From Tubiluchus corallicola (Eukaryota; Priapulida; Priapulimorpha; Priapulimorphida; Tubiluchidae), in the NCBI GenBank assembly GCA_030141605.1, contig JAQGDQ010000195.1, forward strand, positions 64,001 through 115,000: 51,000 nt of DNA, read 5' to 3'. The position numbers and the translations under genes were made by a program. Of this stretch, positions 33,741-46,245 are shown piece by piece (positions within the stretch are counted from its first letter, which is position 1; each line of letters begins with the position of its first letter). A model generated the notes under the pieces. That model made no database searches and was not told the origin of the DNA. It saw only the letters and a program-made list of their open reading frames with translations.

Positions 33741-33816
33741 ATCATCCTAAACAAAAGCTAAACAAAATGAGAAAAAGAAACCAGATAAAAAGAGAAACGC
33801 AAACAGGAGAAAAGGT

Positions 33817-33867
33817 AAAAGAAGAAGAAGAAGAAGAAGAAGAAGAAGAAAATGATGATGATGATGG

Positions 33868-33919
<52 letters not shown>
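33817..33919. repeat. (GAA)n followed by (GAT)n
   Basis: About 10 GAA units and then about 22 GAT units with one GGT. The same GAA-to-GAT order occurs at 39135-39215. Confidence 0.95.
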
Positions 33920-33920
<1 letters not shown>

Positions 33921-33992
33921 TATGACAGCTAGTTAGCAATATGCTTATGTAAGGAAAATTTTTCGATGGATCCTGATCAATGATTTACACAT

Positions 33993-34195
33993 TTGACACA
34001 AAAGGCTGATGATGACTGTAACGATAACGATAATGATGACGACGTCAGCAGTGACAACAACGGCAATTATGATGAAGGTAATGGTGATGCTGATGTCAAT
34101 GATGATAGTAATGATGACGATAATAATGACAACGACGATGACACTTATGCCGATGATAATGATAACGATGATGACAACAGCGACAGTTATTTCTG
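33993..34195. repeat. Degenerate GAT/GAC/AAT triplet array
   Basis: Asp/Asn-rich in one plus frame and Met/Thr-rich in another, as expected of a decaying GAT array rather than a protein. Confidence 0.85.
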
Positions 34196-35084
34196 CATTT
34201 TACGATTGTCGTCAATAGACCGTCAACAGCCGTTTTGCACTTGAATTGAATCTATGCAAAATTAAACGTCTCCCAGCTTTTCAGTAATGGCCTTAGACAT
34301 GCAAGTGAATTTCATCTTCTGGTTAATATTACGTAACTTTGCCAGCGCTTCAAAGAAAATAAACACGATTAACATTCACTAGAAATTTTATTCGCTCTAC
34401 AATAATCAGCTTAGCTTTAAGCAAAACCTATATTATTGCTAGCATCATTTTTAATTAACGTAATTTCTGGAAGACGCATGGGTGCACAGATGTGCATTGT
34501 GCACGCACTCGCGCGTAATACACTTTAATATCGCGAAAGTTCTGATTATTGTGCAATGGTCAATTATATGCTGACAGTTAAAGACATTTTTGCAAGAAAA
34601 AAATTAATGGAAATGTACGTGCTCGTGGCTAAATCATTGGTGAAAAAGTAAAACGAAAAATTTACAAATAGACAAGATTCGTCACAAATAAATCATTGAT
34701 GACACTGCATTTCAACAAGCGAGTATGCAAGTACAGGGTGGCCAAAAGAGAGTGACTAAAACACGCGATATGGGAAAGCTTTTCTTCTAAAAACAAGTCT
34801 TCAAATACCACTAACCGCTGCCTAATTGGGTATTAAAAAACTTGCATTTTCAGTAATTTTCAGTGGAGATGCGCTACTCCCCCTTTATAGAATGCGCCCT
34901 AATTTTGCTGGCAATAAGGCCCCAAGGTTCGAGGAGTAAAGTGAACAACTAAAATCGAAAGGAGAAATTCGTCTCGCGGAATGTGAAAATTATTATGCAG
35001 TAATTAAAATGTCGATAGGACGCCCGAGGGAGGGAAGCTTCCTTGAAACTCGATGGTGCGTTGTTGAGGAAAGTTTCACGAAAC
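34196..35084. other. No gene seen
   Basis: Nothing recognisable on either strand. Confidence 0.45.
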
Positions 35085-35785
35085 TTTTGCCTCTAGTTGT
35101 TGTTCTTAAGAATGCAATGTTCATTTTAGCTTTCAAGCTTCGTTGTACAGAAATCATGATTCATTTTTATTTAAAGGAAGACAGGATGATTTTTCATATA
35201 CTACCCCATTTTCAAGTCCTATGAAAAGTATGAATTTTAACACAATTAATACCGTAAAAGCGGTTCTGATAATTAAATTATAGATTAAAAACTTAATTAA
35301 CAACAAGCGAGCCCAACTATTGACGACATCACAAACTAACATAATTTTCAACAGCAAAAATATTCCATGAGCATGTTGCACGTATTTGTGAAAGCGAAAA
35401 TTGAAGTACAGTGTGTGGTATTCAGCGTGTTGTACTAAAACTAGGCAAGTTTTAAGATAAAAATTCAAATTTCAAATTTACCGCTGTTCTCACGCATGAG
35501 CTGTCGAACGTGTGTAGTTCATCACAAACTAACACATCTGAACTGAGAGGTACAGCACCTGTTTTTTGTGCAGTGCATTTCAGAAATGCAGGCGCTAGTG
35601 CCCGTCTAACTAGCAAATGGCGAAATGCATGTAACAGCGAAGAACTAGTGGCGCGAACGTGAATTCGTGTTTGTGTGGTAATAATTCTTTCGCGTAAGTT
35701 ATTTTTGAAAAAATAGTATGTTTCCTTTCAATATTTTGAAGAGCATATTGTTTTGACCTACAGTTTAAGAATTGGGTACGGTTTT
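35085..35785. repeat. Tandem duplication, copy A
   Basis: Begins gttcttaagaatgcaatgtt and includes gcggttctgataattaaatt, ttccatgagcatgttgcacg, gagaggtacagcacctgttt and ttctttcgcgtaagttattt. All have counterparts in the next 800 bp. Confidence 0.8.
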
Positions 35786-36560
35786 GTTTTAAGAATGCAA
35801 TATTCATTTTAACTTTCAAGCTTTCTTGCAGAGAAATGATGATTCATTTTTATTTAATGTTAATTTATTTACAAAAAGTACATTGAAGCTGTTTACCGAT
35901 TACAAATGAGCAAAGTGAATTAAAACAAGTGGCTAAAACTACATTAAATACGGCCTAAATTTCCTACAGATCACACCACATAAGAAAATTCTCTCTGAAA
36001 CAGTAAAAAATTAAAACTCTTTCCTCGTTTAAAAGAAAACAACATGATTTGATTTTTAATGTTGTGCTCTATTCTGAAGCACGGTAAAAAATGCACATTT
36101 TGACACATACGATAATGCCAAAGTGTTTCTGATAATTAAATAATAGCTTAAAAAACTTAATTAACAGCCGAAGAGCCCAGTTAGCGAGATGACCTCATAA
36201 TTGAATATAATTTCCCGTGACACAAACATTCCACGAGCGTATTGCACGAGTTTGAGACAGCGAAAAGTGAAGTATGGTGCTACTGCACAAAACTGACTAA
36301 TGCGAAAAAATTCGACAAATTTTTGCTTAAAAATGTCAATTCCAAGTTTGTACGCTGTGTCGTCATGTGATTTCACAAAATGTGTGCTATCTAAGCCAGA
36401 AACGATGTGAGAGGTACAGCGCCTGTTTTCTGTGCAACTCAGTTCCGAGATGTAGGCCTCGTGTCCATCTAATTCGCGAATTGGGAAATGCATTTAAGGG
36501 GCGAGAACGTGAAATTGAACTTTCCTGGAAATAGTTCTTTCACATAAGTTACTTAACTAT
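35786..36560. repeat. Tandem duplication, copy B
   Basis: Begins gttttaagaatgcaatattc and includes gtgtttctgataattaaata, ttccacgagcgtattgcacg, gagaggtacagcgcctgttt and ttctttcacataagttactt. The two copies have diverged moderately and by indels. Open frames in both are non-homologous. Confidence 0.8.
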
Positions 36561-36984
36561 GGTTTTTTCAATATTTTATACATAACTATATTTTATTACT
36601 ATATTACTATATTTTATATATTATATTATAAATATATTACTATATTTTATAGATTACTTTGAGCTATAGTTTAAGTTTAGTTTCTGTTCCCCATTAAAAG
36701 TTCAGCTATGTAGTTACAGAGAAAATTTTGCCTATGTAGCTGTCTCGGTTAAATGCTAAAGTCAGTTAGTCATAGGCATTTGTAAAAATGTTGTTCTAAC
36801 TAGTGTCAACAACGTGCCAAGGTGAAAGAAATAGCTTATCAAAAAGATTAATACGTTTCTGCAATATACTGATGTCATTCCACTGATTTACTGATTTGAG
36901 TGATGCAGCTTTGAAGTTCAAATCTGTAAAATTTAAATGTTTAATTCAAGGAAAAAAACAGGAGACGAAAAATAATTAAGCGGA
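36561..36984. other. No gene seen
   Basis: Starts with a short atattactatattttata repeat at about 36580-36655; the rest is featureless. Confidence 0.5.
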
Positions 36985-37055
36985 AGCCGCATTTCGAACT
37001 CTCAGCTTTGAGACAAGCATACACCATTGTATCTCTAAATTAATCCATGCGACGG
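36985..37055 (-). repeat. tRNA-like sequence (SINE head or tRNA pseudogene)
   Basis: On the minus strand an A-box-like tagagatacaatgg (about 37037-37024) is followed about 30 nt later by a B-box-like gagttcgaaat, and then T runs that could end pol III transcription. gtcgcat near the 5' side can pair with atgcggc after the B box. The T stem is not complementary, so it is not a working tRNA. Confidence 0.35.
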
Positions 37056-37387
37056 AAGGTGCGAATTTTTTAACCCATTAATAAGTTAAAAACTGCAAAA
37101 AAGCAAACAACACTGAACTTTTTTCAATTTTTTTTGCGATAGCTTACAGCTACATGCAAAATGTGAACAATTACCTATTAGCCCCTTAATGATACAGAAT
37201 ATATTACGTGTAATATTAGTTAATTTTATTTAGGTTAGTTTATTCATATTGCCAGATTACTTTTAGTACATTTTAGTCAGCAATAGTGCAGAAATGATAG
37301 TAAACGGTGTTATAAAGGTATAAGGACTAAGATATAAAAATGTAAAGCAAATTAAAACAGAAGAAAACACTTTTCATAAATGCAGCG

Positions 37388-37845
37388 TACATATCGTCTT
37401 GAAATTTTATATCACTTACGTGCTGTCTTATTACACACAGAGCTTGTATCAGCAGTAACGTTGTATAAACTTGTTAATTTAAGCACCGTGATGACCGTTA
37501 GGCGCACCCATTTTAACGGTTTTAAGTTTAAACTACATTGAGAAAAGTTTTAAAAAATAATCAGAGCATTCGGACCACACACTTGACTAACTAAGCAAAA
37601 GTAGGCTATAAATTATTCTATCTTGTCAATAAGATTAATACTACATTTTTAGTGAGGCAGAGGTGCACACTGGGAAGGTGAATCAGTGACATTTTACCAG
37701 TTTGCACGAACATTTTAAATATCTAAGAATTTTCTTTTTTAGTTACATAAGTCCTTCAAATACGTAATGCAAAATAATATAACTTTGTATGGAAAGTTTT
37801 TTGTAACGTAGTTTAAAATCGCCTCTCTTCCCATTTAAGACATAA
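37388..37845 (+). repeat. Dispersed family D copy
   Basis: Begins tatcgtcttgaaattttata, contains gcagtaacgttgtataaact, aatcagagcattcggaccac, gcacactgggaaggtgaatc, and ends ttaaaatcgcctctcttccc. Confidence 0.85.
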
Positions 37846-38207
37846 AAATGTACAAGAATTTGCAAGTCAACCATGAATTTCAAACCTTACAATTTGACAA
37901 GTATGAAGCAGCTTTTCAAAGCACTTCAACTTCTTACAGACAGAACCTGGACAGATGTTGGAAACTGTGAAAAGACGTGGTATTGATGCTGTCAAATCTT
38001 ATTAAAGATGTAAAATTAAAGAAGTTCTCAATATAAAAGAGTGGAAATCTTTTCTTGCTGTCCTGAAACACCTGCTGAAGTAGTGATAATCTTAAGTGAG
38101 ACTCACACGTTGATGCATTGCGTTTATCCTTGAGAGGAGAAACAGCAAGGAATTGATTGATTTTTGCACGAGCTGCTAATAATTTTTTAAACACAGACAG
38201 ACAGTAA

Positions 38208-38790
38208 TGAAAGTGTTTCTCCTTGCATCTTTCTCGCCTAGTCAGAACGACTATCTATGAAAAACCAGACGAGCTAGTGAGAGAATGAGTGAATAAATGA
38301 GTGTTTCTCCTTGCATCTTTCTCGCCTAGTCAGAACGACTATCCAGGAAAACCAGACGAGCTAGTGAGTGAATGAGTGAATGAGTGAATAAATGAAAGTG
38401 TTTCTCCTTGCATCTTTCTCGCCTAGTCAGAACGACTATCCAGGAAAAACCAGACGAGCTAGTGAGAGAATGAGTGAATGAGTGAATAAATGAAAGTGTT
38501 TCTCCTTGCATCTTTCTCGCCTAGTCAGAACGACTATCCAGGAAAAACCAGACGAGCTAGTGAGAGAATGAGTGAATGAGTGAATAAATGAAAGTGTTTC
38601 TCCTTGCATCTTTCTCGCCTAGTCAGAACGACTATCCAGGAAAAACCAGACGAGCTAGTAAGAGAATGAGTGAATGAGTGAATAAATGAAAGTGTTTCTC
38701 CTTGCATCTTTCTCGCCTAGTCAGAACGACTATCCAGGAAAACCAGACGAGCTAGTGAGTGAATGAGTGAATGAGTGAATAAATGAATGA
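38208..38790. repeat. About 98-bp tandem repeat, six copies
   Basis: gtgtttctccttgcatcttt starts at 38213, 38301, 38398, 38496, 38594 and 38692. Each unit ends in a variable run of gagtgaat, the source of the length differences (88, 97, 98, 98, 98). Confidence 0.97.
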
Positions 38791-38859
38791 GCACTTGAAT
38801 CAACAACTGCTTAAATGAACTACCGAACAACGAAATTTAAAAGAACATTTTTATAACTG

Positions 38860-39172
38860 AGTAATAATGACTGTAACAGTGATAACAATGATGCGGATAA
38901 CGATAACAGTGATTACGATGACGATGACGGTGACGGTGAGAGATACGAGGTCAATGATGACTAAAATGACAATGTTGCCGATAGTGACAACGACGATGGC
39001 AATGATTATAACGATGATAAACTTATGGTAGTGAACATGAATACGATAAAATATTGAATATGATGATGATGATGATGATGGCTATGATGATGATGATGAT
39101 GACGACGACGACGATGATGATCATGAATACGAAGAGGAAGAAGAAGAAGAAGAAGAAGAAGAAGAAGAAGAA

Positions 39173-39203
<31 letters not shown>

Positions 39204-39260
39204 GTGATGATGATGGTGATGAACATGATGATTGTGATAATGATAACGCTAATGATAACT
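38860..39260. repeat. GAT/GAA/GAC triplet arrays
   Basis: A degenerate part (38860-39055) is followed by purer GAT (39059-39120), GAA (39131-39173) and GAT again (39174-39225). Confidence 0.9.
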
Positions 39261-40026
39261 ATGGCAGCGAAAGAGATTTATATTTAAACTCAAGGACTTT
39301 TCCTACATTAGCAGGTCTTTTGTGTTCTGTGGTCAATCATTCATATATCTTTTCGTTACGTGTTCAACTTCTCAAATTTGATATTAATAATCCATGTGTG
39401 CGCAATTTATTACACCTAGGTACCATTACAACCCTCTGCTTTGCATCAATAACCCACTTAAGTTTGCATTTTTCTTCTGGAAAAGCCAGCGCTTGAATAC
39501 CCTCCTAAATCATTTATAATTCCGTTGGTATTGCTGCCTTTCCAAATATCACCAACCTGCTAATTCTTTGTGAAGTTTTCACACAGTAAACGTATCAACA
39601 GAACTTGCTGCAATTTTTGAACCGACTGTTGAAGTTTTTGAGTATAATGATTGTACATGCTCAAATTTTCAAAGATTGATCTTTAGTAGCGTGCGAAAAT
39701 TCGTTAGTCTTGTCCTTTAAGTATCGCCGAATCTGGTTAGTAAATGGATTGGTGATTTAATTATAGGCGGTTTCGTTTAGCACTTCTGATAGGATTTCTG
39801 TCATTCAAGGAGACGCATACACTTCCGAATGCAACGAAAGCTACTTTCCTAACCTTGATATTGGGTTAGATACCAGCCCTCTCACTACATTAGCAGCAGA
39901 CCGTGTCGGATTCCTGGCTAAAGTTTCTGGTCCCTCAGCCCACTGATCAAATAATCTTCTGATTATTGGCGACTCAAGTTGAATCGTCAGTAAGGTGTTG
40001 AGCTGACAGAAGCTTGACTGTAATGT
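39261..40026. other. No gene seen
   Basis: The 109-codon minus frame at 39841 overlaps the next triplet array and shows no domain. Confidence 0.5.
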
Positions 40027-40112
40027 CATCATCATCGTCGTCATCATCACCACCGCCATCATCACCATCGCCATCATCATCATCGTCGTCATCATCACCA
40101 TCTTCGTCTCCA
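40027..40112. repeat. ATC/CGT/ACC triplet array
   Basis: catcatcatcgtcgtcatca-type triplets; opposite-strand form of the GAT class. Confidence 0.9.
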
Positions 40113-40242
40113 TATAACCTAATGGGTGAATGACCCAAGAGATCGGGTATCCTAACAAGCCATAGAACAAGAAGTCGACACACCATAAGGAATCATTTGG
40201 TTTACACAGCAGTCACACCAGTGAACTAAGCAACCCCCGCAC

Positions 40243-40250
40243 TATATAAG
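40243..40250 (+). promoter_or_regulatory. TATA box
   Basis: TATATAAG sits in a local C-rich context (aacccccgcactatataagc), unlike the TA microsatellites elsewhere. Transcription would start near 40275, about 130 nt before the ATG at 40406. Confidence 0.4.
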
Positions 40251-40275
40251 CACAAGACAAACCCTCATCAAAAAC

Positions 40276-40293
40276 GCCGCGAGGTAGCGCGGC
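40276..40293. other. GC-rich hairpin
   Basis: gccgcg-aggtag-cgcggc is a perfect 6-bp G+C stem with a 6-base loop in A+T-rich DNA, just downstream of the TATA box. It would lie at the 5' end of the predicted transcript. Confidence 0.6.
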
Positions 40294-40405
40294 AAACAAT
40301 TTCTTTCATTTTAGCCACTTCTTCAATCTGTGATGGGCGCGTGCATAACATCAGTGTAAATAATCCAGATCTTATTGATGCACATGTTTAACGATATCAC
40401 CAATA

Positions 40406-40537
40406 ATGGCCACAGTTTCATCACATGCACGGCAGGCAGCTCTTAAACAGTGTCCAACTTGCAACATTTCTAACGAGACAGCCTATTTGCAGTGCACGAA
40501 ATGGAAACCCAATTCGGAATTAAGCCTCAAGCCCTGA
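40406..40537 (+). CDS. Small zinc-ribbon-like ORF, 43 aa, or first exon
   Basis: ATG at 40406 (context aataATGg) opens MATVSSHARQAALKQC followed by PTCNISNETAYLQCTKW and ends at TGA 40535-40537. C-P-T-C, a 13-residue spacer, then C-T-K looks like a small treble-clef or zinc-ribbon knuckle, C-x2-C...C-x2-C, but the last Cys is Trp. The layout recalls short KxCPxC...CxxCG proteins of the C16orf87 type; that comparison is from memory and tentative. A TATA box and a GC hairpin lie 130-165 bp upstream on the same strand, giving a plausible transcription unit. It could be a tiny gene, a truncated first exon or a pseudogene with one lost ligand. Confidence 0.35.
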   Translation: MATVSSHARQAALKQCPTCNISNETAYLQCTKWKPNSELSLKP

Positions 40538-41622
40538 CCGTCGCAGCCAACAAATTGATTAGCATGATGAGATATATCAGAGCGAGATATATCATAGACA
40601 AGAGTTGCTCGCCTAAGTGCATCATATCACAATACATAACCATTAACCCCTTTTAGTTGGATCTGGAACGGCTATCAATACCTTTATTTCATTTTCTCTG
40701 ACGCATTCTGCCTTATTGTAGCTGGCAAAACTTACCTTTGTCAAAGATAATAGCATAGCATAGTACTAATAATTATTTCAATAACGTAGAAACTGTGCAT
40801 TGAGCATATTAACTACAGTATTTTTCACCAGTTTAAATCTACTACAAACTTTCTATCTAATTAAAACTTAAAATCCTTAAACAGTCATTTGTTAAATGAC
40901 AATCATCTTTCGAACAAGAACAGCTCATAAATTTAATCCTAAAACCCTTTTAAAATTATGGAGAAACTAAAGCAATTGAGGTTATATTCCAAACCAAAAT
41001 TTCGTCGTCAAAAATGCGACAAAAACAATACTTGTTTAGACAGGGAAGGATAGTGCACAAAACATTTCGTAAGTTTTTGTATTTTTTATAAATTTTAATA
41101 ATTTTCAAAGCAGCAGTGAAGTTTTATAGGGTACGAAGAAGTACTTCATGTCATACAAAACACAAAGCAAAAAACTGACCGACTAGTTAGTATAAGAAGA
41201 CACATTTAAAGCTCTATTATAACATAAATTTATCTGTTAATCCAGTACTTTGCTCATTGGCTGCGTTCAATAGCAACTCCAGTAAAATCATGCTAGGCAG
41301 AAACCGTATTAGGGCACACGTACACCACTCTAACTATGGTTATAGACTTGTTAACATGATAGCGTACACATTCTATTCTGGACTTTGCACAATAAGCATG
41401 TAATAGAAGGTTTCACAGTTAATGATGTTAATGAAATGTTGTATTCGCTACCAAAAACGTAGTGTACGTACCGACGCAAATGTAGCACTACTTACCCTAT
41501 TATATCACATGCAATATGGGAATAAATATGATATATATATATATATATGACTGTTTAAGGATTTTAAATTTTAATGTATACGGTTTACGGTATGAAGCAA
41601 AAGTAAAACATAGTAATTCTAA
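40538..41622. other. No gene seen
   Basis: A+T-rich; a short TA run lies at 41530-41548. Confidence 0.5.
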
Positions 41623-42025
41623 AATAAGCCTTTTCACAGTTTCAACGATAGATGTTGATCGTGAAAACATCAACAGTTAAGTGAACCAAACAACGCATTT
41701 GTGCGCACTTGACAAAGCCTCGCAGTCCATGCTATTCTGCTATAGTAACAGTTTTAAGAGATAGCTAGAATCTTACTTAGTTCATTTCTTCTTGTTCCCA
41801 GGCAAGATCCTGCTAGTAAACCACTCTACGCACAGACTAATGAATAATTAAGTAAAGTCCGCGTAAAACAACTGAAGTTGCGGAACTGATGCAGCAGACG
41901 GCTTTGCTTTATCTACATGTCAGGTGACGACTGTCGTTAAGTAGATTGTAGATTGACAATTGTACACTTAACCTTTGACCTACAGCAACTGCGCGCGCGC
42001 ATAACGAAACTGTGAAAGGCTTATT
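41623..42025. mobile_element. Candidate inverted-repeat element (MITE-like), about 400 bp
   Basis: aataagccttttcacagttt at 41623-41642 matches the reverse complement of aaactgtgaaaggcttatt at 42007-42025 with one gap. Weaker similarity continues outward, so the true ends may be wider. No coding capacity was seen. Confidence 0.5.
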
Positions 42026-42714
42026 AACACGTAATTAATAACTATAGTCTAAACATTTAAAGTTTGCGTATAATACATAAAGTTGAAAGGCATGTATTCT
42101 TACTAAACAATCAAAGTCTTCACCAATTTCAACGTTTTTATTGCAGGCATGTACTGAAGACGATAACCAATCAAGCCATGCCTCACCATCCCGCTAGTTT
42201 ACCTAACTGAACAGCTATTATATTAAGTGTAAAGTAATCAATCTTGTCCACAATAGGGGAGTAATTCAGCTAATACTAATACATGGATACAGCTGCCAAC
42301 GGGGCCTACAATTCGACAACACTGACCACTGAACGTGTGTGAGGAATCTTCATCAATAATTAAAATTCCCTCGAGATTGCGATTATACGTGCAGAAGACG
42401 TGTAAATTGTTGCTTTAAAATACATCATAAATAAAGATCTACATTTCGTGCATGAAATATGAGCCAAACGTTTAAGGCGCTTTTGTTGTTACTATTTTTG
42501 ATGTTTTCTTTTTCTTTTCTTTCGCTTCCTGCAGGAGTTGTAGGTGGTCTAGTAAAATAATTCTTTCCTACTTGCTCAATATGTTTTTTCCTGGAAGCAT
42601 ACATCTTCGATAGAACATCAACGACGAAGCATATTGTGTTTATTGCTTGTGATGCAAAGAAAGTTGGACAGTTTTAACTGTGGATGAGCTGCATTGTTAA
42701 AAAATGGACCACGG
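42026..42714. other. No gene seen
   Basis: Nothing recognisable. Confidence 0.5.
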
Positions 42715-43790
42715 TTTAATTTGAACATCTCAGTATAGACACATGGTGTCATTTCTCAGTCTAGGGCCAATAGTTTCGTTTCTCAGTATAAGTCCATGCT
42801 TTAATTTCTCAGTCTAGGTCCATGGTTTCATTTCTCAATATATGTTCATGGTTTCATTTCTCAATATATGTTCATGGTTTCATTTTTCAGTAAAGGAAAG
42901 TGTTTCATTTCTCACTGTAGGCCCATGGCTTTATTTCTCAGTATAGGACAGTGTTTCATTTCTCACTGTACGCCCATGGCTTTATTTCTCAGTATAGACC
43001 AGTGTTTCATTTCTCAATGTAGGCCCGTGGCTTTATTTCTCAGTATAGACCAGTGTTTCATTTCTCACTGTAGACCCATGGCTTTATTTCTCAGTATAGA
43101 CCAGTGTTTCATTTCTCACTGTAGGCCCATGGCTTTATTTCTCAGCATAGACCAGTGTTTCATTTCTCACTGTAGGCCCATGGCTTTATTTCTCAGTATA
43201 GACCAGTGTTTCATTTCTCACTGTAGGCCCATGGCTTTATTTCTCAGTATAGACCAGTGTTTCATTTCTCACTGTAGACCCGTGGCTTTATTTCTCAGTA
43301 TAGGACAGTGTTTCATTTCTCACTGTAGACCCATGGCTTTATTTCTCAGTATAGACCAGTGTTTCATTTCTCACTGTAGACCCATGGCTTTATTTCTCAG
43401 TATAGGACAGTGTTTCATTTCTCACTGTAGGCCCATGGCTTTATTTCTCAGTATAGACCAGTGCTTCATTTCTCACTGTAGACCCATGGCTTTATTTCTC
43501 AGTATAGACCAGTGTTTCATTTCTCACTGTAGACCCATGGCTTTATTTCTCAGTATAGGACAGTGTTTCATTTCTCACTGTAGACCCATGGCTTTATTTC
43601 TCAGTATAGACCAGTGTTTCATTTCTCACTGTAGACCCATGGCTTTATTTCTCAGTACAGGCCAGTGTTTCATTTCTCACTGTAGACCCATGGCATTATT
43701 TCTCAGTATAGGACAGTGTTTCATTTCTCACTATAGACCCATGGCATTATTTCTCAGTACAGGCCAATACATCATTTCTAAACATAGGCC
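42715..43790. repeat. Higher-order satellite: 26-bp monomers, then 51-bp (25+26) dimers
   Basis: Flanking monomers such as tttcatttctcaatatatgt-tcatgg (26 bp) lead at about 42885 into about 17 dimers of tttcatttctcactgtagac-type and ctttatttctcagtatagac-type halves. Every dimer is exactly 51 bp, so one stop-free frame of 329 codons (42868-43857) results. It repeats MALFLSIDQCFISHCRP. Substitutions between units change amino acids as freely as not (Asp/Gly, Met/Val), so I do not call it coding. Confidence 0.95.
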
Positions 43791-44934
43791 CATTGTTTCG
43801 GGCATACAGGACTTTCTGAAATTCGAGAAACAAAAGGTTTCCATGAACAGTAAATAAATAAATAACAATAATGAAAATAAAAACAAATCTGTTGAGCAGG
43901 CAACCATCAAAGACGTCTTGCACATACTAATTTTCTGAGGCTAACTTAAGATTCGTTTCAAGTCGTTTGCACTGCTTTATACTCTATACACTTGAAGTGA
44001 TCTGTGCTTTTGATGGTAATATAGTTAAAATTCGCCAATCATAGCGTCGAGCTTGAAACTTGAGTGTAACTTTGTTTGTAGAAGCTTTCAGGACAATTAT
44101 AGCTGACGAAGTTAACCATGCACGAAGCTTTTCAGAAACAATGTTATTTAAGACTTAAAAAGACCGGTAGAAAAATAATTAAATAGAAAGGAACGAGCAT
44201 TAAAATCCGCGATAAGCAACAACGATATAAAGCCAGAAAAGATATGCTCTCTTAACAAATTATCGTGCTGGAGAGGCTGTAAAAGCGGTATTGTTGTAAA
44301 AGCCACGCATGCGCAGAGAGATTGCTGGATTCGACCAAAAAGTGAGGCAACAGAGGGCGTATCATTTAATACAAATTCAGTGATCTGTTGTATGGCAAAC
44401 AAGAGACGCCATGTTGTACCAATAGAAAACTGTGTTCGATTGTTTGGCAAAACTAACCCTTGAAGCTTGAGTGACTCACTTTTTTGAAGTACAGATACTA
44501 TTGTTCTATGTGCAGGCTAGCACCGTCATTGCGTATGCGTGGCATCTAAATCTATATGTGGCCGTCTGTCTTGTTCTCAGGTCTTCCAAACAAATTGGCA
44601 TGGAACCTTAGCTACCGGTAGTTCTATAATCGCCATACAGTTAGACCTATAATCGCGTGTAGCCTTGACTTCTCACAAATTTGGGGTTGTTAATTTTCTC
44701 TCCCGGTGTTTTTTGTGATCTTAGGCTTCTTATTAACTGGCATAAAAGCTTGTGGTGATAATTATATTCATCGTCCTTTACTACTCCGTTTGCCTTAATT
44801 TAATTCGCTTTTAATTTATTTACATCTAATCAAGTACTCTTAACTGGCGTGCATTGTTAATTAGCATAGTCGCAATATTATTAGTTTGTCCAGGTTTAAT
44901 CAATTCATGTTGTTTTATAACTTCTGTTCGGTTA
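43791..44934. other. No gene confirmed
   Basis: Around 44300 a cacgcatgcgcag site and a short ATG frame at about 44393 (MANKRRHVVPIENCV...) look promoter- or first-exon-like, but nothing else supports a gene. Confidence 0.35.
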
Positions 44935-45235
44935 AAGAAGAAGCAAAGAGAATTATAAAGTACAAACCAAAAACTTTTCCATACAGAGTTTTATCATTTA
45001 GCAATACGCTGACTTGTTAATAAAGACTCATGTAATTGGAAAACAACATTCCCAATAATTTAAAATGTTCGCGCCAGTAAAACTTCCAAAACGGCAATAT
45101 ATCGACATCCCAGTGTACGTCACTGGTTCACCAATAACATATTTTTGATCTTATTGACAATATAAAGTAATTAAAATTTTTGCTTATTTAGTGAAGAGTG
45201 TACTACGATTGCTTTGATTAAACAAGTTTCATATT
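44935..45235 (-). repeat. Dispersed family D, inverted partial copy
   Basis: Reverse complement of the right two-thirds of the family: aatgttcgcgccagtaaaac, atcccagtgtacgtcactgg, cttattgacaatataaag and tactacgattgctttgatta. A TA microsatellite follows. Confidence 0.8.
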
Positions 45236-45239
45236 TATA

Positions 45240-45262
45240 TATGTTATATATATATATATATA
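45240..45262. repeat. (TA)n microsatellite
   Basis: Short TA run at the edge of a family D copy. Confidence 0.9.
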
Positions 45263-45321
45263 ACAACAAAAGATGGTAGTTATTTAATCATAATAGATGT
45301 GATTTGATTTGATTCGATTTC

Positions 45322-46245
<924 letters not shown>

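Noticed and set aside
37850-38094. Coding-like stretch (MLETVKRRGIDAVKSY, then KIKEVLNIKEWKSFL)
   Set aside because: Amino-acid composition looks protein-like, but it has an in-frame stop, no clear splice sites and no family match; worth a blastx only.
42868-43857. 329-codon open frame as a repetitive Cys-rich protein
   Set aside because: It is the stop-free frame of an exact 51-bp satellite; variation between units is not biased to silent sites, and it has no signal peptide, domain or flanking gene structure.
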